Source: Microbacterium psychrotolerans
GTDB taxonomy: Bacteria > Actinomycetota > Actinomycetes > Actinomycetales > Microbacteriaceae
NCBI RefSeq assembly: GCF_031085295.1
Contig: NZ_JAVFWO010000001.1
Coordinates: 458,400-522,399 of the forward strand
Reading direction: 5' to 3'
DNA length: 64,000 nucleotides
Part shown: positions 28,330-36,853 of the stretch, piece after piece
Position numbering within the stretch: the stretch's first letter is position 1
Layout: the number at the start of each line of letters is the position of its first letter
Program-made: the position numbers and the translations under genes
The notes under the pieces: generated by a model
The model's input: only the letters and a program-made list of their open reading frames with translations
Told to the model about the DNA's origin: nothing
Databases searched by the model: none

Positions 28330-28925
28330 GCGGCACGGGCGGAACGACCGACGCCCGCACGACGCCCGCAGCTACGCCGACCCGGTCGAATCGGGGTCGC
28401 GTGACGACCGCCTACCTGCTGACCTGTGCGGCGATCGGCGTCGCCGGCGGCGTCATGCTCTGGGGCGCCGGCTGGATCTCGACGGTGCTGTTCGCCACCG
28501 TCCCGTTCATCTCGGTCGCGATCGCGGGGCTGTGGCTGCTGCCGGCGACCGTCGCACTGCGCCTGCTCGAACGTCCTTTGGCCGGCATCCTCGTCGGCGT
28601 CATCTCGGGGCTCGTGGTCTTCCCGTTCCTCGGTGCGGCCGTCTGGTGGGCGTTCTTCGCCGAGCTCGCGTTCCTCGTCGGCCTCTACCGCTCCTGGCGG
28701 ACGTGGCAGTACTACGCCGGCGCCGTCTTCGTCGGCGTGGTCTATCCGATCTTCGCCGCGGCGTCGTTCAATCTGGCGGCCATGCACCCGTGGGCGCTGG
28801 TGACGTTCTTCGCGCTCACGATCGCCAGCTGCGTGGCGGGCGTCGCGCTGGGCATCCTCGTCGCCGACCGCCTGCGCAACGCCGGCGTCGCGAAGCTGGC
28901 GCGCCGCCGCCCGACGCTCGTCTGA
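28326..28925 (+). CDS. Second ECF transporter S component, YkoE-like
   Basis: A 199-residue membrane protein with a Thr/Arg-rich N-terminal tail of about 25 residues, then TTAYLLTCAAIGVAGGVMLWGAGW and five or six helices ending LADRLRNAGVAKLARRRPTLV. It is a clear paralogue of the first S component (shared LLTCAAIGVA opening and RNAGVA end). Two S components with one energizing module could recognise two related ligands or form a hetero-pair. The GTG overlaps the SIP stop, so it belongs to the same operon, which ends at a large hairpin. Confidence 0.75.
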   Translation: MSGTGGTTDARTTPAATPTRSNRGRVTTAYLLTCAAIGVAGGVMLWGAGWISTVLFATVPFISVAIAGLWLLPATVALRLLERPLAGILVGVISGLVVFPFLGAAVWWAFFAELAFLVGLYRSWRTWQYYAGAVFVGVVYPIFAAASFNLAAMHPWALVTFFALTIASCVAGVALGILVADRLRNAGVAKLARRRPTLV

Positions 28926-28938
28926 GAAACCCGCCGCG

Positions 28939-28995
28939 ACGACGGATGCCGCGACCCGCGCCCTCGCGAGAGGGCCGGGCCGCGGCATCCGTCGT
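28939..28995. terminator. Long hairpin terminator at the end of the ECF-SIP operon
   Basis: A 15-bp perfect outer stem ACGACGGATGCCGCG/CGCGGCATCCGTCGT (28939-28953 with 28981-28995) encloses a second stem CCCTC/GAGGG. It separates the convergent ECF operon and acyl-CoA dehydrogenase gene. Confidence 0.8.
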
Positions 28996-29006
28996 TCAGG
29001 AGCGGT

Positions 29007-30170
29007 TCAGCGCCTGCCGACGATCTGGCGGCTCACGATGTCGCGCATGATCTCGTTCGTGCCACCGTAGATGCGGTGCACACGCGCGTCGAGGTAGGCG
29101 CGGGCGATCGGGTACTCGGTGATGTAGCCGTAGCCGCCGTGCAGCTGCACGCCGATGTCGAGCAGCTCCGCCTCGCGGTCGGTGGTCCAGAACTTGACCT
29201 TCGCGGCCTCTTCGGCGGTGAGCTTCTGGTCCTTGTAGAGCATCATCGCGCGGTCGACGTACGCCCACATCACGTCGACGGTGGTCGCCATGTCGGCGAG
29301 CTTGAAGCGGGAGTTCTGGAAGTCGGCGATGCGCTCGCCGAACGCCTCGCGGCTGAGCGTGTAGTCGCGGGTCCACACGAACGCGGCCTCGCCGGCGGCG
29401 GCCGCCGCGACGCCGATCGAGAGGCGCTCGAGAGGCAGGTTCATCATGAGCTGGATGAAGCCGAGGCCCTCCTTGCCGCCGATGAGGTTCGCTTCGGGCA
29501 CGAACACGTCGGTGAACGACAGCTCGGCGGTGTCCCAGCCGTGGAAGCCCATCTTCTCGAGCTTCTTGCCGTGGTCGAAGCCCTCCATGCCGTCCTCGAG
29601 GATCAGCAGGCTGAATGCATCGGGGCGGTTGCCCTCGCCCGTCTTGACGAAGGTTACGACGATGTCGGCCGTCTTGCCCGACGAGATGAACGTCTTGGCG
29701 CCGTTGACGATGTAGCCGCCGTCGACCTTCTTGGCCGTGGTCTTGATGCCTCGGAGATCGGAGCCGGCACCCGGCTCGGTCATCGCGAGGGCGCCGAGGA
29801 TCTCGCCGGTGGCCATGCCCGGCAGCCACTTCTCCTTCTGCTCCTGCGTGCCCATGTGCACGATGTACGGCACCGCGAGGTCGTCCTGGATCCCCAGGGC
29901 GCCTGCGAGCGAGCCCTGGCCGACGCCGATGGTCTCCTCGAGCACGATCGAGCGGAAGCGGTAGTCCTGCAGCATGCCGGCGCCGCCGAACTCCTCGGGC
30001 ACCGACAGTCCGATGACGCCGGCCTCGCCGGCGGCGAGCATGGTGGCGCGGTCGATCTCGCCGTCGGCCTCCCACTGCTTGCGCTTCTCCTCGGACGCGT
30101 AGCGCTTGACGAACTCCTTGACGACGTCGCGGAACGCCTCGTGGTCCTCGTCGTAGATGTCGCGCTCCAT
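29007..30170 (-). CDS. Acyl-CoA dehydrogenase, long-chain/LCAD-like
   Basis: A 387-residue flavoenzyme catalysing alpha,beta-dehydrogenation of acyl-CoA. Family motifs are LAMTEPGAGSDL, the FAD strand NGAKTFISSGKTAD and the C-terminal QLHGGYGYITEYPIARAYLDAR. The C-terminal motif reads IYGGTNEIM, with Gly where MCAD/SCAD carry the catalytic Glu, while LPLERL in the middle holds the Glu used by LCAD and isovaleryl-CoA dehydrogenase. This favours the LCAD-like subgroup. GAGGAAGG precedes the ATG at 30170. The 194 bp upstream hold AT-richer sequence (around 30240-30275) that probably contains the promoter. Confidence 0.93.
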   Translation of the reverse strand: MERDIYDEDHEAFRDVVKEFVKRYASEEKRKQWEADGEIDRATMLAAGEAGVIGLSVPEEFGGAGMLQDYRFRSIVLEETIGVGQGSLAGALGIQDDLAVPYIVHMGTQEQKEKWLPGMATGEILGALAMTEPGAGSDLRGIKTTAKKVDGGYIVNGAKTFISSGKTADIVVTFVKTGEGNRPDAFSLLILEDGMEGFDHGKKLEKMGFHGWDTAELSFTDVFVPEANLIGGKEGLGFIQLMMNLPLERLSIGVAAAAAGEAAFVWTRDYTLSREAFGERIADFQNSRFKLADMATTVDVMWAYVDRAMMLYKDQKLTAEEAAKVKFWTTDREAELLDIGVQLHGGYGYITEYPIARAYLDARVHRIYGGTNEIMRDIVSRQIVGRR

Positions 30171-30364
30171 GGTGCGCCTTCCTCTCGTCTGTGTTCTCGT
30201 CGCTGAGGTCGAGTCTTCGGAGATGGTTCCCCGGTTGGAATTGCATCTCACCGCATATGGTACTCAGTTTCAGTGGAGCGGATGCCGCAGCCGCGCGCCG
30301 CACCCCGTCGGGCGGGCGTGGGCGTCCGCGGCGCCGCGGCTGCGGCTTGCGGTGCGGGTGGCGG

Positions 30365-31711
30365 TCAGCCGAGATACGCCGGCGCCGGGTCGAGCGCGAA
30401 GAACTCCTCCAGCGACGTCCATCCGCCGGCGTGGTACGCCTTCGCGAGCTCCGGCCCGATGTAGCGAAGGTGCCAGGGCTCAGCGAGGTAGCCGGTCACC
30501 GGTGTGGCGCCCTCGACGTAGCGGACGATCCAGCCGTGCTCCCACGCGTGGTCGGCGATCCACTGTCCCTGGAGCGTCGCCGCGAGCTCGTCGAGCGTGC
30601 CGCAGGCGCCGGCACACGCGACGACGTCGGCGCCGAGGCCCAGCTGGTGCTCGCTGTAGCCGGGGCGAGCGCTCACCTGGTCGGCCCGCTCGCCTCGCTC
30701 TGCGAAGTGGCGCCCGTAGGTCTCCTGCTGGGTCTGGTACGACCGGAACCCGCTCTCGAGCGCGATCTCGCCGACCCCCGCCGAGCGCGCACCCGTGACC
30801 AGTGACGCGAGTGCGGCTGCCGCGTCCGAGCGCAGGGCGCCGCCCTCGACGTTGCGCACCCCGTCGGGCAGCACCAGTCCGCTCGGGCGGTAGTCGATCG
30901 GGCTCGTGGGCCGGATCTTGTCGACCACGGTCCAGATGCGCGCCGAGTCGCCCAGGTTCACGCAGGGCGCTCGGCCCTCGACAACCGCGGCACGGAAGGC
31001 CTCACCCCCGCCTGCAGCGAGGATCGCGGCCTCGTCGTCGCCCGCCTGCACCGCCGCCGCCACGTCGGGCAGCGCGCAGATGTCGGCGGCGGGCGGCGAC
31101 TGCTCGACCTGCGGCACGGGAAGCTGGTCGACGTGCTGGGGCTCCACCGTCATCGACAGGGCGGCGTCGGAGCCGCTCGGAGAGACCGACGGCAGCATCA
31201 TCGCGGTCATCGCGGCCGATCCGAGCAGCAGCGCGGCGCCTGTGGCGAGGCCGGCGACGACGACCAGCCTCCGGGTGAAGCGGCGGGGACGGGCGTGCTG
31301 CACCGGCAGTGCGTCTTCATGGACGGCGAGCAGCTCGGCGGCACGGGCCGCCCGGCGTTCGCTCGAGACCGGACGACGCTGCCGGGCGAGGCGGGTTCGC
31401 GAGCGCGGCGGCAGCGGCAAGACCTCGCGCGCTGCCGAGGCGCCTCGCGGCGACGTGTCCGCCGCCGCCGCGGTCGCGGCTGGGGGCGGGCGCAGGTCCG
31501 GCGGCAGGGCAGACGGCACCGCATCCGAGACCGACGTCGGCACGAACTCCTCGCTGGGCAGCTCGAAGGCCACGAACGCGTCGGCGGCCGGAGGGGTTTC
31601 AGCCGCCCGGGCACGCCGTTCGACCTCCTCGCGCATCGCTCGGGCGGCACGACGAGTCTCGGGGGCGGCTCGGGGGGTAGCGAGCCGGCCAGGCTCCGTC
31701 ACGCCTGCCAT
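30365..31711 (-). CDS. Membrane-anchored M15 (VanY-type) D-Ala-D-Ala carboxypeptidase
   Basis: The 448-residue protein starts with a long basic, probably cytoplasmic region (about 1-145), then one transmembrane helix (RRLVVVAGLATGAALLLGSA) and an extracellular linker. The C-terminal VanY domain carries SGFRSYQTQQETY, SARPGYSEHQLGLGADV and EPWHLRYIG, which hold the zinc-binding His/Asp/His and the catalytic Glu. It should trim the terminal D-Ala from peptidoglycan stem peptides. Cytoplasmic tails of this size are common in Microbacteriaceae versions. No other cell-wall gene is adjacent. Confidence 0.88.
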   Translation of the reverse strand: MAGVTEPGRLATPRAAPETRRAARAMREEVERRARAAETPPAADAFVAFELPSEEFVPTSVSDAVPSALPPDLRPPPAATAAAADTSPRGASAAREVLPLPPRSRTRLARQRRPVSSERRAARAAELLAVHEDALPVQHARPRRFTRRLVVVAGLATGAALLLGSAAMTAMMLPSVSPSGSDAALSMTVEPQHVDQLPVPQVEQSPPAADICALPDVAAAVQAGDDEAAILAAGGGEAFRAAVVEGRAPCVNLGDSARIWTVVDKIRPTSPIDYRPSGLVLPDGVRNVEGGALRSDAAAALASLVTGARSAGVGEIALESGFRSYQTQQETYGRHFAERGERADQVSARPGYSEHQLGLGADVVACAGACGTLDELAATLQGQWIADHAWEHGWIVRYVEGATPVTGYLAEPWHLRYIGPELAKAYHAGGWTSLEEFFALDPAPAYLG

Positions 31712-31798
31712 TCTGGTCGCGGCGGCGCGATTTGGCCAGCGAGGCGGCGTCCCGGCCCTCGATGTTCTACTGGCGCCCAGCGTTGCCTTGACTTAAGT

Positions 31799-31814
31799 TC
31801 GAACCTTTGTTCTC
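31799..31814 (+). promoter_or_regulatory. LexA-binding SOS box
   Basis: TCGAACCTTTGTTCTC contains the perfect palindrome GAAC-N4-GTTC (31801-31812), the core of the actinobacterial/Bacillus-type SOS box. It lies 9 bp before the radical SAM gene's ATG, where LexA would block transcription or an almost leaderless start. A TTGACT hexamer is at 31788-31793. Confidence 0.7.
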
Positions 31815-31822
31815 ATGGATTC

Positions 31823-32950
31823 ATGCGATGGCAGGGGCAGGAACTCGGTGTGGCGGATGCCGCGGCCCTGCCCGGCCTCGAGCAGCTGAACGGTCTGGTG
31901 CGCTCTGTGTCCACTCCCGAGTTCGCCGGAGTCACGTTCCACGAGGTGCTCTGCAAGTCGGCGCTCAATCACGTGCCGAGCGCTTCGGCCATGCCTTTCG
32001 ACTGGACCGTGAATCCCTACCGCGGCTGCAGTCATGCCTGCGTCTACTGCTTCGCCCGGGGGACCCACGAGTTCCTCGAACTCGACGCCGGGCGGGACTT
32101 CGACACCCAGGTCGTGGTCAAGGTGAACGTCGCGGAGGTGCTGCAGAAGGAGCTGCGGCGGGGCAGCTGGCAGCACGATCCCGTGATGCTCGGCACCAAC
32201 ACCGATCCGTACCAGCGCGCCGAGGGGCGGTACAAGCTGATGCCCGGGATCGTCTCGGCCCTCACCGAGTCGGGAACGCCGTTCTCGATCCTCACGAAGG
32301 GCACGCTGCTGCGGCGCGACCTGCCCATGCTGAAGGATGCCGCCGCCGACGTGCACGTCACACTCGCGATGTCGATCGCGGTGTTCGACGATGAGCTGCA
32401 GCACCTCATCGAACCCGGCACACCGAACGCCACCGCCCGGCTGGAGACCGTGCGGGCGGCGACCGAGGCGGGCTTCCGCGTCACCGTCTTCCTGATGCCG
32501 ATCATCCCGCACCTCACCGATTCCATCGCCGCCATCGACCACGCGCTCACCCGCATCAAGGAGGCGGGCGCCGTCCGTGTCGTCTACGGCGCGCTGCACC
32601 TGCGCCCGGGCGCCAAGCAATGGTTCCTGCAGTGGCTCGCGGAGCGGCATCCCGAACTCATGTCGTCCTACCGAGGGCTGTACCCTGGCGCGACGACCAC
32701 CGCGCCGAAGGCCTATCGCGCCTGGCTCGCCAAGCGCGTGCGCCCACTGCTTCGTGTGCACGGTCTCGACGGGAGCGCCGAAGACGAGAGTCCGCGCGGT
32801 GCACCGGTCTCCGGCCTGGCCGATCGCGCCGACACCCGCAGCGCCCCGCCGATCGTCACGACGTCGCGAGGACGCGCGGCGGCCGCCTTGCTGCGCGCAG
32901 CACCGACCCGCGCCACCTCGGGCGAAGTGGCGTCCGCTCGCCTGTTCTGA
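31823..32950 (+). CDS. Radical SAM protein, Rv2578c family (SplB-like)
   Basis: A 375-residue radical SAM enzyme. The [4Fe-4S] motif is C69-x3-C73-x2-C76 in YRGCSHACVYCFAR, preceded by the family-typical NHVPSASAMPFDWTVNPYRG. GTNTDPYQRAE and TKGTLLRRDLPML follow as in Rv2578c and spore-photoproduct-lyase-like proteins. A DNA-repair role is likely but unproven. The SOS box directly upstream supports DNA-damage control, as known for the mycobacterial relative. The C-terminal 55 residues are Ala/Arg-rich and weakly conserved. ATG at 31823. Confidence 0.88.
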   Translation: MRWQGQELGVADAAALPGLEQLNGLVRSVSTPEFAGVTFHEVLCKSALNHVPSASAMPFDWTVNPYRGCSHACVYCFARGTHEFLELDAGRDFDTQVVVKVNVAEVLQKELRRGSWQHDPVMLGTNTDPYQRAEGRYKLMPGIVSALTESGTPFSILTKGTLLRRDLPMLKDAAADVHVTLAMSIAVFDDELQHLIEPGTPNATARLETVRAATEAGFRVTVFLMPIIPHLTDSIAAIDHALTRIKEAGAVRVVYGALHLRPGAKQWFLQWLAERHPELMSSYRGLYPGATTTAPKAYRAWLAKRVRPLLRVHGLDGSAEDESPRGAPVSGLADRADTRSAPPIVTTSRGRAAAALLRAAPTRATSGEVASARLF

Positions 32951-32974
32951 TCCGACACCCCGGGCTTCGACGCG

Positions 32975-33934
32975 CTACTCCGCGACGGATGCCGAGATCA
33001 GTTCGTCGACTGCGGCTGCCGGCATGACCGCTGCCCTACGGGCACCATCGGGAGCGGACGACGTGCGGGCGGCGGACGGCACTTCCAGGTGCGTCAGCAC
33101 GGCGTCGAGAACGTCATCCGCTGCGAGGATGCGATTGTGTCCGAGCCCGATCGTCGGGAGCAGACGGGCGCCGTGGTTCGCGGCCACGATGCGACCGGCC
33201 TCGGCGTACGGCACCATGCGGTCGCCTTCGTCGTGGATGACGAGGAGGGGCACCTCAGCAGGGAGGGGGCGCCGAACGCTCGACAGCCACGCGAAGGGAT
33301 CGGGCTGTCCGGGGAAGTAGCGGCTCGCGAAGCGTTCGCGCATGCGTGCCGAAACCGCGTCCGAGTAGCGGAGCATGCCCTGGAACTGGCTCAGCAGCAG
33401 GTCGGCGTCGGCCGGGGCGGCGATGGTGACGACGCGTGCGGCATCCGTCCCTCCGGCGACTCCCACGAGTGTCGCGAGGCCGCCGAACGAGTGTCCGACC
33501 ATCGCATCGAAGGCGCCGTACCGCTGCTGCAGTGCGGCGAAGACGTCGAGCCAATCGACCAGGTATGTGCGGCGGCCCGCGGACGAACCGTGGGCCGGAG
33601 CGTCGAACGCGACCACTCGGTAGCCCTCGGCGACGAGCTCGCGGACGAGCGGCGCGAACTGGCTCGCGCGGGCGTTCCAGCCGTGCGACAGCAGCACGGT
33701 GCGCGCGCCGCCGCCCCACTCGTAGGCGTCGACGTCGACGCCGCGCCGATCGACGCCGGCGATCCGCACGGTGCGGTGGCGGGCGCGCCACATCGTCGCC
33801 TCGTCGTCTGGGCGGACGGGCCGCGGCTTCGCCACGGAGCCGAACAGCGGCATCGCGAAGGCGGCTCCCCACCGCGGCGAGACGGCGCCGACGCCGCGGA
33901 CGGTCGCTCCTGCGGCGGACAATGCGAGATTCAT
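32975..33934 (-). CDS. Alpha/beta hydrolase
   Basis: A 319-residue alpha/beta-fold hydrolase. The oxyanion region SHGWNARASQF, the nucleophile elbow GHSFGG (Ser149), the acid HDEGDRMVPY and the late His in GLGHNRIL complete the triad. The closest general type is a lysophospholipase/esterase-like cytosolic enzyme; no signal peptide is evident. The gene is divergent from a TetR gene, with a duplicated operator next to its start, so it is the probable target of that repressor. GGAG precedes the ATG at 33934. Confidence 0.88.
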   Translation of the reverse strand: MNLALSAAGATVRGVGAVSPRWGAAFAMPLFGSVAKPRPVRPDDEATMWRARHRTVRIAGVDRRGVDVDAYEWGGGARTVLLSHGWNARASQFAPLVRELVAEGYRVVAFDAPAHGSSAGRRTYLVDWLDVFAALQQRYGAFDAMVGHSFGGLATLVGVAGGTDAARVVTIAAPADADLLLSQFQGMLRYSDAVSARMRERFASRYFPGQPDPFAWLSSVRRPLPAEVPLLVIHDEGDRMVPYAEAGRIVAANHGARLLPTIGLGHNRILAADDVLDAVLTHLEVPSAARTSSAPDGARRAAVMPAAAVDELISASVAE

Positions 33935-33948
33935 GATGCTCCGATCCG

Positions 33949-33990
33949 ATGAATACGAACGATCGTACTTATGAATACGAACGATCGTAC
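33949..33990. promoter_or_regulatory. Duplicated TetR operator in the divergent promoter
   Basis: The 20-mer ATGAATACGAACGATCGTAC is repeated exactly at 33949-33968 and 33971-33990, a 22-bp phase, and each copy contains the palindromic core ACGATCGT. The pair lies between the hydrolase and TetR starts (15 bp from either), ideal for repression of both. Confidence 0.8.
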
Positions 33991-34004
33991 GGTAATCTGG
34001 TGTC

Positions 34005-34655
34005 ATGGCACAAGCACCAGTTGATCGCCGTCGGCTCCGGGGCGATGAATCACGGCGCTCGGTGCTCGCCCACGCGGTCGACACCGCTACCGTCGACGGG
34101 CTCGACGGCCTGACGATCGGGCGACTCGCTGATGCCAGCGGGCACAGCAAGAGCGGCATCGCGACGCTTTTCGGCTCGAAGGAGCAGCTGCAGCTCGCCG
34201 TCGTCGCCGCCGCGCGAGAGGTGTTCATCGATCGGGTCGTCGCCCCGGCCCGCGCTCGCACGCCCCGCGGGCTCGTGCGCGTGTGTGCGCTGCTCTCCGA
34301 CTGGCTGGCGTACTCGCGCGACCGCGTCTTCAGCGGCGGATGCTTCTTCGCCGCGACATCCGTCGAATTCGATGCCAGACCGGGCATCGTCCGCGATGCG
34401 ATCGTCGCCGCGTCGGGCGACTGGGAGGACTACCTCACCGTGAGCATCGAGCACGCGATGGCGGCCGGCGAGCTCCCCCTGCTCGACGACGCGCGGCAGC
34501 TCACGTTCGAGATGGTGTCGTTCCTCGAGGCGGCGAACACCCGCTCGCTGCTCTACGCGAGCGCCGAGCCGTACCGCCGCGCCGAGGTCGCGCTGCGCGC
34601 GCGCCTCACCTCGCTCGGCGCCGATCCCGAACTCATCGCGTCCATCGGCGCCTGA
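34005..34655 (+). CDS. TetR/AcrR family transcriptional repressor
   Basis: A 216-residue TetR regulator. The N-terminal helix-turn-helix is LTIGRLADASGHSKSGIATLFGSKEQLQLAVV (about 36-67), followed by an all-helical ligand domain with FSGGCFFAATSVEFDARPG, a segment typical of the TetR_C_16/YcdC-like group. It is divergent from the alpha/beta hydrolase gene and presumably represses it and itself through the duplicated operator. Inducer unknown. Confidence 0.9.
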   Translation: MAQAPVDRRRLRGDESRRSVLAHAVDTATVDGLDGLTIGRLADASGHSKSGIATLFGSKEQLQLAVVAAAREVFIDRVVAPARARTPRGLVRVCALLSDWLAYSRDRVFSGGCFFAATSVEFDARPGIVRDAIVAASGDWEDYLTVSIEHAMAAGELPLLDDARQLTFEMVSFLEAANTRSLLYASAEPYRRAEVALRARLTSLGADPELIASIGA

Positions 34656-34666
34656 GCCCGCCGTCC

Positions 34667-34733
34667 TCGGCGACAGCGTGTGCTCTCGCCGAAGCCACTC
34701 GATGCGAACCGCAGCAAGGTGTGCTCTCGGTGA
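34667..34733. repeat. REP-like motif copies after the TetR gene
   Basis: TCGGCGA (34667-34673) and TCGCCGA (34686-34692) form a small hairpin 12 bp after the TetR stop. The 13-mer GTGCTCTCGCCGA (34680-34692) is identical to an arm of the inverted repeat at 5834-5892, and GTGCTCTCGG recurs at 34721-34730. Confidence 0.5.
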
Positions 34734-34799
34734 CTGCGTGCTCGCGATGACGCGGTGCGCCCGCCGAGCGAGCGAGACGAAGCGCCGGGCGCACGAGAG

Positions 34800-36614
34800 T
34801 CAGCGACCGGCGAGCTCCTCCAGCAGCTCGTCGCCGGGGCGCACGTCGTCGAACGGCGCCTCGATGTCGGCGCGCTCCAGCAGATCGGCGAGGCGGTCGC
34901 GACGGGCGCGCGTCACGAGCGTGACGACCGTGCCGGCGCGGCCGGCGCGGCCGGTGCGTCCCGAGCGGTGCAGGTACGTCTTGTACTCGTCGGGCGCGTC
35001 GGCCTGCACCACGAGATCGATGTCGTCGACGTGGATGCCGCGGGCAGCGACATCCGTCGCCACGAGCACGTCGATGCGGCCCGACGTGAGCTTCTCGAGG
35101 TTGCGGGTGCGGCGGGCCTGGTCGAGATCGCCGTGCAGCGCGAGCGCCCGGATGCCGGCCTCGTCGAACTGCTCGGCGAGCATCTCGGCGAACGCGCGCG
35201 TGCGTGTGAACACGAGCGTCTTGCCGTCGCGGTCCACGAGGGACCGCAGGATCTCCCGCTTGTCGCGGTGATCGACCACCAGCACCCGGTGGTCGATGGT
35301 GCCCGATCGCTGGGTCTCACCGGCCACCTCGTACACCGCAGGGTCGGTCAGGAACTCGCCGACCAGGGCCGACACCTCGCCGTCGAGCGTCGCCGAGAAG
35401 AGCAGCCGCTGGGCGTCCCGGGGCGTGCGGCGCATGATGCGCTGCACCGGCTCGAGGAACCCGAGCTCGCACATGTGGTCGGCCTCGTCGAGCGCCGCCA
35501 CCCGCACCTGCGACAGATCAAGCGCGCGCGACTCCACGAGGTCCTCGATGCGGCCGGGTGTGCCGATGACGATATCGATCCCCTTCTTGAGCGCACCGAG
35601 CTGCCGCGCTTTGGGCACGCCGCCGTAGATCTGCGTCGTGAAGAGGCCGACGCTGCGCGCGATCGGCTGGATCGTCGCGTCGATCTGCAGCGCGAGCTCC
35701 CGCGTGGGCGCGAGGATCAGCGCGCGCGGGGGCCGGCCGAACTCGCGCCGCTGTCCTGCTTGCGACCGCAGGACGCTCTCCACGAGGGGCGCGCCGAAGG
35801 CGATGGTCTTGCCGGAGCCGGTGCGCCCGCGCGCGAGCACATCGCGTCCGTCGAGGATCGCGGGGATCGTCGCGGCCTGGATGGGGAACGGATGCTGCGC
35901 CCCGAGGTCGGCGATCGCCTTGACGATGTTCTGGCCGAGCCCGAGATCGCCGAACGTGGCGCCTCCCCCCTCGGTCGGCGCGATGGCATCGGCGTCGAGC
36001 TTCTCGTGCACGACGTCGCGACGCGCGGGCGCTTCGCCACCATGGGGAACTGTGTCCCGCCGCGGCGCCGGATCCCGGCGCGGACCGGAGTCACGCGCGG
36101 CCGCATCCCGGCGCGGCGCGGAGTCCCGCCGCGGGGCGGGCTCGCGTCCCGCCTCACGACGCGGAGCGCCGGAGTCCCGGCGCCCTGCGGAATCGGCGCG
36201 TGAAGCCGCGTCGTGCCCGGAGTCGCGGCGGCCGTCGCCGGCGCGATCGCGTCCCGGTGCCGAAGACCGCCCGCTCGTCGCCGGCCGCCCGCGGTCGCCA
36301 TCCGATCGAGCCGGGCGGCCGCGGTCGTCGCGTGCGTGCGTGCGGATGGCCCGCGCTTCGTCTCGGCCCGCACGTTCCTGGGCGGTCCAGCGCCCCTTGG
36401 GGCGACCGCTGCCGGCGTCGGTCGAGGGCGCTTCGCCGCGGAAACCCCGGTGTCCGGCACTGCGGCTGCCGGGCTTGCCCGACGATGAGTCGCCCGGGCG
36501 GCGCTTCGCGTCCTGCCCGTCCCGCCCCTGGCTCGCGGCCCGATTCTTTGGGTTGTAGCGCGGGTCGTAGTTCTTCGCCGCGCGTCCGCCGCCGGGCTTC
36601 TTGTTCTTGGGCAT
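34800..36614 (-). CDS. DEAD-box ATP-dependent RNA helicase
   Basis: A 604-residue RNA helicase. Residues 1 to about 210 are a disordered Arg/Asp/Ser/Gly-rich tail with RGG-like repeats (RRDSAPRRDAAARDSGPRRD), likely for RNA binding or condensation. The helicase core follows: Q-motif region FGDLGLGQNIV, Walker A GSGKT (266-270), PTRELALQ, DEADHM, SAT and HRSGRTGRAGRAG. Such proteins unwind structured RNA in ribosome assembly or cold adaptation. AGGAGG 6 bases before the ATG at 36614 gives a strong start. Confidence 0.93.
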   Translation of the reverse strand: MPKNKKPGGGRAAKNYDPRYNPKNRAASQGRDGQDAKRRPGDSSSGKPGSRSAGHRGFRGEAPSTDAGSGRPKGRWTAQERAGRDEARAIRTHARDDRGRPARSDGDRGRPATSGRSSAPGRDRAGDGRRDSGHDAASRADSAGRRDSGAPRREAGREPAPRRDSAPRRDAAARDSGPRRDPAPRRDTVPHGGEAPARRDVVHEKLDADAIAPTEGGGATFGDLGLGQNIVKAIADLGAQHPFPIQAATIPAILDGRDVLARGRTGSGKTIAFGAPLVESVLRSQAGQRREFGRPPRALILAPTRELALQIDATIQPIARSVGLFTTQIYGGVPKARQLGALKKGIDIVIGTPGRIEDLVESRALDLSQVRVAALDEADHMCELGFLEPVQRIMRRTPRDAQRLLFSATLDGEVSALVGEFLTDPAVYEVAGETQRSGTIDHRVLVVDHRDKREILRSLVDRDGKTLVFTRTRAFAEMLAEQFDEAGIRALALHGDLDQARRTRNLEKLTSGRIDVLVATDVAARGIHVDDIDLVVQADAPDEYKTYLHRSGRTGRAGRAGTVVTLVTRARRDRLADLLERADIEAPFDDVRPGDELLEELAGR

Positions 36615-36853
36615 CCGGCTCCTCCTGGGTGCGGACCGGTGGCTCCCACCCGCCCGCTGCAGCGCGGTGCGCGGGGACCGGCGTGTCCAGCGTACCCGCG
36701 GCCCGCCGACGATCCGGGGTCGAAACAAGACCTCGGCCAGCGCTTTCTCGGCTGATCGGGCTACTGTTTGACTCAGCGGTTCGCCGCTGAACTGGGGATT
36801 TGTCGTCAAAGCCGGCGGGCCTCGGTGTCGGGGTCTATTGGGGGATGTCCGGC

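Noticed and set aside
30171..30364. Possible FadR-type operator before the acyl-CoA dehydrogenase gene
   Set aside because: The region is AT-richer, but I could not find a palindrome with convincing arms.
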